Both the position numbers and the translations under genes were made by a program. A DNA stretch of 64,000 nt. It comes from CAYLXP01 sp964387425. Lineage in GTDB: Bacteria; Verrucomicrobiota; Kiritimatiellia; UBA8416. The stretch spans positions 1-64,000 of the forward strand of contig CAYLXP010000001.1 of NCBI GenBank assembly GCA_964387425.1. The letters run 5' to 3'. The notes under the pieces were generated by a model. It saw only the letters and a program-made list of their open reading frames with translations, did no database searches and was not told the DNA's origin. This document shows, one piece after another, positions 59,844 to 64,000 of the stretch (position 1 is the first letter of the stretch; the number at the start of each line of letters is the position of its first letter).

Positions 59844-59996
59844 GGCGAACGTCCAACAACATTGAACACTGAACATCGAAGTGTGGAGCTTCCGCCTACA
59901 CTACGCTCCGGCGTGACATGTCACACCGTAGATCTCGCCAAGGTAAATGCGGTCCTTTTCCAATGACTATTGACCAATGACCGCTGACCAATCACC
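59844..59996. repeat. Two period-7 repeat arrays
   Basis: Array 1 at 59844-59881 (GTCCAAC, ATTGAAC, ACTGAAC, ATCGAAG, with a 3-nt slip). Array 2 at 59962-59996 (AATGACT, ATTGACC, AATGACC, GCTGACC, AATCACC). They lie in the 178-bp gap between the AzoR-like gene and the convergent lipoprotein gene. The middle portion holds a weaker hairpin. Confidence 0.7.
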
Positions 59997-60007
59997 GGCC
60001 GAAGGCC

Positions 60008-60376
60008 CTACTGCCCCTGGACAATCACGGTGCTGGCAATCCAGCCCTGGCTATCCTGGACACGAACGGTATTGACGCCGACCTGGTTGGCCGCCGGGGT
60101 GTACGTGACAATGCGGCTTTCCGCATCATTTCCGGAGAGCGCACCTAGAGCGGCGGCACTCATGGTCCAGGCAAACGGACTGATGCCACCCACAATATTC
60201 AGTGTAACCTGGGTGTTGGTTCCCATGTTAAAGGCGCTTGGATCGATACGGAACTCCACCCCGTTGTCCGCCGCACCTTCGACTTCAGAGTTATTCTTCT
60301 CGCAGCCAACGCTCAGCCAGAGCACGACCATGGCCACACCTGCCGCACACAAGAGATAGCGGTTCAGAAGTTGCAT
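60008..60376 (-). CDS. Small Ig-like lipoprotein
   Basis: 122 aa. The signal peptide ends in LSVGCEKN, a good lipobox with Cys25. The rest is a single beta-sandwich-type domain (TQVTLNIVGGISPFAWTMSAAA, VNTVRVQDSQGWIASTVIV) like the bacterial Ig/cadherin-type modules. It overlaps the barrel gene by 13 bp and is last of a three-gene set of envelope proteins. No function known. Confidence 0.75.
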   Translation of the reverse strand: MQLLNRYLLCAAGVAMVVLWLSVGCEKNNSEVEGAADNGVEFRIDPSAFNMGTNTQVTLNIVGGISPFAWTMSAAALGALSGNDAESRIVTYTPAANQVGVNTVRVQDSQGWIASTVIVQGQ

Positions 60377-61092
60377 CGGACACCAGCCCCCACGGTTCGA
60401 TCGTTGTCACCATAGAACGTTCCCGAGATCCCGAAAATCCAGGAATCGAAGAACATCCAATCTGCACCGACCACGAATCCGAAATCGCGATTGCCCTCAA
60501 ACTCGGCATCGCCAAAATCACCCTCGACGTCGGAGTAACAGACACCACTGAAGAACGAGGTGTAGGCCGGACCGTAAGGCAGGCGGCTATTGCCGCGGAT
60601 GTGGCTGGCCGTATAACGCACGGTCGGGGTGACACGTGTCTCCTCCCACGAGAAGTCCGCGTCGCGGAGATTGGACTCGGTTGACTCGCGGGCAGCCCTA
60701 ACATTCAATCCCAACGTATGGGTCTTGCCGAGAACCGGCGACTGTCGGAGAATGTGTTGCCAAACGGCAACATCGACCCCGTAAGTCCATGAGAAGCCGC
60801 CCTCCCCTTCACTCTGCGGGAGCTCGGCCTTGCTCCAGCCGGCCTCCACGAAGAAATGGATGGGAGAAATCAAGGTGAGACCAAACTGGGCCGTCGTGCG
60901 CAACAGGTCCACGTCGAGGATATCTCCGTCAGACACGAATTCGCGGCGAGCCAGGTCCGCCCGGACACCCGCGGTCCACCCCTGCCCTACCGTCGACTCA
61001 ATTAACGCCCCATCCGTAACCAGAATGCCTTCTGCAGAAAGCTGAGCTGCCAAAGCCAGCCAAACCGCCAGTACCGTCCACGATCGTAGCAT
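60364..61092 (-). CDS. Outer-membrane beta-barrel-like protein
   Basis: 242 aa from ATG 61092 after GGGGAGAC. Signal peptide MLRSWTVLAVWLALAAQLSAE. Alternating strand pattern (VRADLARREFVSDGDILDVD, FGFVVGADWMFFDSWIFGISGTFYG) and a C-terminal AGVRCNF ending in Phe support a barrel. It lies 17 bp after the coiled-coil gene and overlaps the lipoprotein gene; the three look like one operon. Confidence 0.72.
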   Translation of the reverse strand: MLRSWTVLAVWLALAAQLSAEGILVTDGALIESTVGQGWTAGVRADLARREFVSDGDILDVDLLRTTAQFGLTLISPIHFFVEAGWSKAELPQSEGEGGFSWTYGVDVAVWQHILRQSPVLGKTHTLGLNVRAARESTESNLRDADFSWEETRVTPTVRYTASHIRGNSRLPYGPAYTSFFSGVCYSDVEGDFGDAEFEGNRDFGFVVGADWMFFDSWIFGISGTFYGDNDRTVGAGVRCNF

Positions 61093-61109
61093 CTGTCTCC
61101 CCGTCCCTC

Positions 61110-61655
61110 TTACAGCAATTCGGCAAGACGACTTCGCGCCTCTTCGGCCTGTTCGCTCGCCGCCTGCTGCTGTTTCTCATCCGCCCCATTAGATTCGCTA
61201 AAGGCTTCTTCGGCCGATTCGAAACTCCCAACGGCCTGGGTCAAGGCCAGCCTGGCCGACTCCCTGGCCGACGTCGATAGGGTCTCGGCGTTCTCCTGCT
61301 GGTCGGTATCCTTCAGCGTGCCGTAGACATCCGCCGCATGCGACCAGTTGTCGGCGGCCTTTTCGTAGTGAATCGCGGCAGCCATCTCGAGCTTCCCCGC
61401 GCGCAGCTCTGCCTTGCCGGCGCGCTTCATGTTGGCGCGGCGCTCGGCCTCATAGAGATACTCGCGGTCACGATAGCCGGCTGCGGAATCGAGCAACGCC
61501 ATGGCCTCTTCCTCAAGCGCAATCGCGTTGTCGTTGCGGCTGATGGCAGACCGCTCCCATCCCTCGGCATCATCAACACTGAGGGCTCGACTCGGAATGA
61601 CCAGGGCCTGCAGCGCCAGTAATGCCCCGATGAATACAGCGGTATTGGTACGCAT
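61110..61655 (-). CDS. Exported Ala/Glu-rich helical protein
   Basis: 181 aa from ATG 61655 after GAGGACG. After a signal peptide (TAVFIGALLALQALVIPSRA) the sequence is almost entirely helical and rich in Ala and Glu (EEEAMALLDSAAGYRDREYLYEAERRANMKRAGK, DEKQQQAASEQAEEARSRLAELL). This suggests a coiled coil or a TPR-like helical bundle in the periplasm. First gene of the envelope trio. I do not recognise the family. Confidence 0.7.
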   Translation of the reverse strand: MRTNTAVFIGALLALQALVIPSRALSVDDAEGWERSAISRNDNAIALEEEAMALLDSAAGYRDREYLYEAERRANMKRAGKAELRAGKLEMAAAIHYEKAADNWSHAADVYGTLKDTDQQENAETLSTSARESARLALTQAVGSFESAEEAFSESNGADEKQQQAASEQAEEARSRLAELL

Positions 61656-61803
61656 TTCGTCCTCAATTCAGACTGTCGCGCCAAGAACCAATAGGTGAAT
61701 TTCAGTACGATCATAGTATAGACGCCCCGAACCATGCCTTTCAATAGTGAGATCACTCCTATTTTTCGTGGTCTTTTGGGACGCTCTGGCCCGTTCTTCA
61801 GGG

Positions 61804-61881
61804 GATTAGGCCTTAGGTGTTAGGCGCTAGTGGCTAGAATCGGACAGGAGCAACCTAACGACTAACGCCTAGCTCCTAACC
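61804..61881. repeat. Inverted period-7 repeat pair (TTAGG type)
   Basis: Left array 61804-61838: GATTAGG, CCTTAGG, TGTTAGG, CGCTAGT, GGCTAGA. Right array 61854-61881: CCTAACG, ACTAACG, CCTAGCT, CCTAACC. Together they can form a long hairpin with about 15 nt between arms. The rest of the 324-bp gap shows only a weak promoter (TTGTGT at 61927, TAAAGT at 61951) before the secretin. Confidence 0.75.
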
Positions 61882-61979
61882 ACTGGCTTTTGCGCTGGCA
61901 ACAGCGGAAAAGCCTACGGTCAGCTCTTGTGTTTCGCGTGTCAATCAGCCTAAAGTACGCCAAGAGAGGGAGGTAACAA

Positions 61980-63929
61980 TTGATCCGACGACTATCCACT
62001 CCTATTGCGGGAGCCCTGCTGGCGCTTGTCCTGGCCGGGTGCGTGACGGGAAAAACACCGGCCCCGGATCCCGTGAGCACCACCCCGGCATCGACGCCCG
62101 AGATCGCTCCCGCCCTGCTCCAGGCCCAGCAACTGTTTGAGGAAAAGCGATTTGCCGCCGCATTGACCTCCTATATTGAGGTACGCCGACGCCTGCCCGA
62201 GACCCCCGGCCTGGAAGCGATGCGGCAGAAGATTCTGACCGCCATCGAGGAGGAACGGGTTCAGCAGACTCTCCGGCGCAACGAGCTCTCCCAGCAGCAG
62301 ATGGCTACGGAGGCCATGGAGAAGAGCGAAGTCCCCGAGACGTACGGTGCCCAGCGCTTCGTGCGCCGCGTTCTCAAGACACACCGGCGTCCGCCCGGGG
62401 CCATGGAGCAGGTGCTGGCAACGCCGGTCACGATCCACCTCCAGCAAGCCTCGCTATCAGCGTTCATCACGGCCGTCTCACAGGACAGCAAGATCAACAT
62501 CATTGCTGACGCCGGCCTGGGCGCAGGCAAAGCCCTGGATATCCAGGTAGACGAAGTCCCCCTCAGCGATGTCCTCGACTATGTCTCCCGCAACCTGGGT
62601 GTGCGGTTCTACGTGGGCGACAAGCTGATCTGGGCTACCGATGCCAAGACCGCCAAGAACGCACCGCTGGAAACCCGTGTCTATCGGCTCCACAAGGGCG
62701 TTCAGCTTCACGATTCGGACTGGGATGAGGCTAAGGTGGCCAGCAAGAGTCCCAACAGTGACCGAATCGCCATCTCGGCAAGCGCTACCGAGCTTTCCAA
62801 CAAGACAACCTACCTGGAAGAGATCATTACCCAGTTTGTGCCCGTGGTGGAGGGCGCCCAGCACCACTTTGATCAGAACACGCATGCGCTCTTCGCCCGC
62901 AACACCCCTGACAACCTTGAGCTGATCGAGGAGATTATCACGACGCTGGACGTCACACCCCCGCAGGTCCTGATCGAGGCCCGTTTCGTCGAGGTCACCG
63001 TGGCAGACCTACGCGAGCTCGGCATCGACTGGATTCTTGGCTCGCCGCTGGGCGTTACGAAGGAATCGGTGCTCATCAACGGTCAATGGCAGCGCGTGAA
63101 CAAGACGGAAATCGATAGCGGCAACATCATCAACTACTCGCCCTACACCTCCGACGCTGACGGACCGTCTCCGCTCGGACCGCAGGGCGCGTTCGGACTC
63201 GTGCGTGATGGAAACCCATCCACGTCCGATCGTGGCCTGAACATGACCTACCGCGGCATTCTTACTCAGCCCATGTTCCAAGCCGTCCTGCATGCGCTCG
63301 ATGTCTCAGGCAAAGGGCACACGCTGTCGGTTCCCCGCGTGACAACCTTGAACAACAATCCAGCCAAGCTACGACATGGCGAAGACCTCCGCTTCTTCGA
63401 GGAATTCCAGGCGCAGGCCTTCACACTGCTCGATGACAACAACAAGCGCTACACGGTAACGGCGCTCATCCCCAAGGGGAAACCGTCACTCGAAGAGATG
63501 GGCATCACGCTGGTCGCGGTCCCGAGTGTCGGAGCGGACCTGCAGTCGATCAGCCTGCTGCTCAGCCCCGCGATAACCTCGCTGGAGGGCTTCGTCTCCT
63601 ACCAGGAGCGCTCGGGAGACAGTTCTTCAGAAGAGCGATTCGTCGATATCGAGCAAGTCGTGGTGAAGCTGCCGATTATCTCGCGGCGCGAAATTCAGAC
63701 CAAGGTGGTCGTGGAAAGTGGTGAGACCGTGGTCATGGGCGGCCTCGTCGACACGGTCAAGCAGGAGACCAAGCAGAGCGTCCCGTTCCTGGGGTCGATT
63801 CCCCTCCTGGGCAAGCTGTTCCAGCGAATGGACATTACCGAACAGAAACGTAATCTCCTGGTGTTCGTGACCGCTACGGTTGTGTCTGAGCGTGGCGAGA
63901 ACGTCGTCGCAACCACTACAAGCGAGTAA
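61980..63929 (+). CDS. Secretin, PilQ/GspD type lipoprotein
   Basis: 649 aa, starting with TTG 61980 at an ideal distance from GGGAGG. The signal ends LVLAGCVTG, a lipobox with Cys21. An N-terminal helical region (about 35-110) holds TPR-like sequence (AQQLFEEKRFAAALTSYIEVRRR). Residues 145-330 contain the N0/STN-type domain (LQQASLSAFITAVSQDSKINIIAD) and an N1-type module (TRVYRLHKGVQ and LEEIITQFVPV). The secretin domain begins about 330 (VLIEARFVEVTVADLRELGIDW) and ends with VVVESGETVVMGGLVD and LGSIPLLGKLFQ. It forms the outer-membrane channel of a type IV pilus or type II secretion system. The following pilM start suggests the pilus type. Confidence 0.92.
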   Translation: MIRRLSTPIAGALLALVLAGCVTGKTPAPDPVSTTPASTPEIAPALLQAQQLFEEKRFAAALTSYIEVRRRLPETPGLEAMRQKILTAIEEERVQQTLRRNELSQQQMATEAMEKSEVPETYGAQRFVRRVLKTHRRPPGAMEQVLATPVTIHLQQASLSAFITAVSQDSKINIIADAGLGAGKALDIQVDEVPLSDVLDYVSRNLGVRFYVGDKLIWATDAKTAKNAPLETRVYRLHKGVQLHDSDWDEAKVASKSPNSDRIAISASATELSNKTTYLEEIITQFVPVVEGAQHHFDQNTHALFARNTPDNLELIEEIITTLDVTPPQVLIEARFVEVTVADLRELGIDWILGSPLGVTKESVLINGQWQRVNKTEIDSGNIINYSPYTSDADGPSPLGPQGAFGLVRDGNPSTSDRGLNMTYRGILTQPMFQAVLHALDVSGKGHTLSVPRVTTLNNNPAKLRHGEDLRFFEEFQAQAFTLLDDNNKRYTVTALIPKGKPSLEEMGITLVAVPSVGADLQSISLLLSPAITSLEGFVSYQERSGDSSSEERFVDIEQVVVKLPIISRREIQTKVVVESGETVVMGGLVDTVKQETKQSVPFLGSIPLLGKLFQRMDITEQKRNLLVFVTATVVSERGENVVATTTSE

Positions 63930-63934
63930 GGGCC

Positions 63935-64000
63935 ATGCTGCACTACACGGAGGCCATCGGCCTCGACATTGGCAGTCACGCAGCGAAAGCCGTTCATATT
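63935..64000 (+). CDS. pilM: Type IV pilus assembly protein PilM, N-terminal fragment
   Basis: The last 22 codons of the window read MLHYTEAIGLDIGSHAAKAVHI. The DIGSHAAKAV pattern is the phosphate-1 loop of actin-like ATPases of the PilM/GspL type. The gene starts 5 bp after the secretin stop and runs out of the window. The usual order is pilM-N-O-P-Q; here the secretin comes first. Confidence 0.7.
   Translation, partial: MLHYTEAIGLDIGSHAAKAVHI

Noticed and set aside
1..64000. CRISPR array, prophage, insertion sequence, integrase or rRNA operon
   Set aside because: I looked for direct repeats with spacers, transposase or integrase motifs and rRNA-like sequence and saw none. The heptamer arrays are too short and contiguous to be CRISPR.

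Overview
The window reads as a scaffold from a Gram-negative, polysaccharide-degrading member of the PVC superphylum. The best guess is Kiritimatiellota or a related Verrucomicrobiota/Lentisphaerae lineage. Evidence: a formylglycine sulfatase beside a GH29 fucosidase, Tat-exported aldo/keto and Gfo/Idh oxidoreductases, DUF1080 domains, a PQQ-propeller giant, a DUF2723-TPR membrane protein, DNRLRE and Ca-binding exported proteins, outer-membrane barrels and a secretin. This placement rests on gene content, not on a marker tree. Two N runs (10612-10711 and 14452-14461) show the scaffold is joined; the 100-N gap separates two unrelated half genes.

Layout. 0-13 kb: carbohydrate and exported-enzyme region (aldo/keto reductase, sulfatase, two thioredoxin-like lipoproteins, alpha-L-fucosidase, PQQ-propeller protein, truncated methyltransferase, truncated APC permease, Gfo/Idh oxidoreductase). 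13-22.5 kb: NapH/NapG-like Fe-S pair, convergent membrane polyferredoxin, SecDF fusion with a tiny coupled ORF, a PCxxC exported protein, and an OprC/NosA-like copper TonB receptor. 22.7-35.7 kb: a minus-strand run zwf, GltD-like Fe-S flavoprotein, Rieske, cytochrome b, decaheme cytochrome c, napA, napG, napH-fusion. 35.7-41 kb: a divergent Rrf2/IscR-NsrR-like regulator, then a minus-strand molybdenum-cofactor operon (moeA, moaA, moaC, MOSC-mog, mobB-mobA). 41-47.5 kb: a two-DUF1080 protein with a metallothionein-like Cys/Lys linker, a DUF2723-TPR protein and rsmE. 47.5-64 kb: a broken DNRLRE protein, grpE-dnaJ, a STAS protein, three GT4 glycosyltransferases, rplU-rpmA-obgE, tRNA-Ala, a flavodoxin-fold reductase, an unknown envelope trio, and a secretin followed by the start of pilM.

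How the parts work together. The 22.7-41 kb block looks like one respiratory island. Moco enzymes build the cofactor for NapA. A Rieske/cytochrome b pair with a ten-heme cytochrome c probably carries quinol electrons to periplasmic NapA, and NapGH offers a second route. Glucose-6-phosphate dehydrogenase and an NAD(P)H-type flavoprotein lead the operon, suggesting NADPH is an electron source. No napB, napC or napD is visible. An IscR type-1-like core palindrome overlaps the predicted promoter of the Rrf2 gene, which lies head to head with the operon. This is the strongest candidate for an undescribed system in the window. Second in interest is the metallothionein-like linker sandwiched between two DUF1080 domains.

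The right third (47.5-62 kb) carries a set of intergenic degenerate tandem repeats with a 7-bp (once 8-bp) period, several arranged as inverted pairs. The left end carries a different palindromic element, seen twice. I used no computed statistics, alignments or database searches; function calls rest on motifs and family knowledge.
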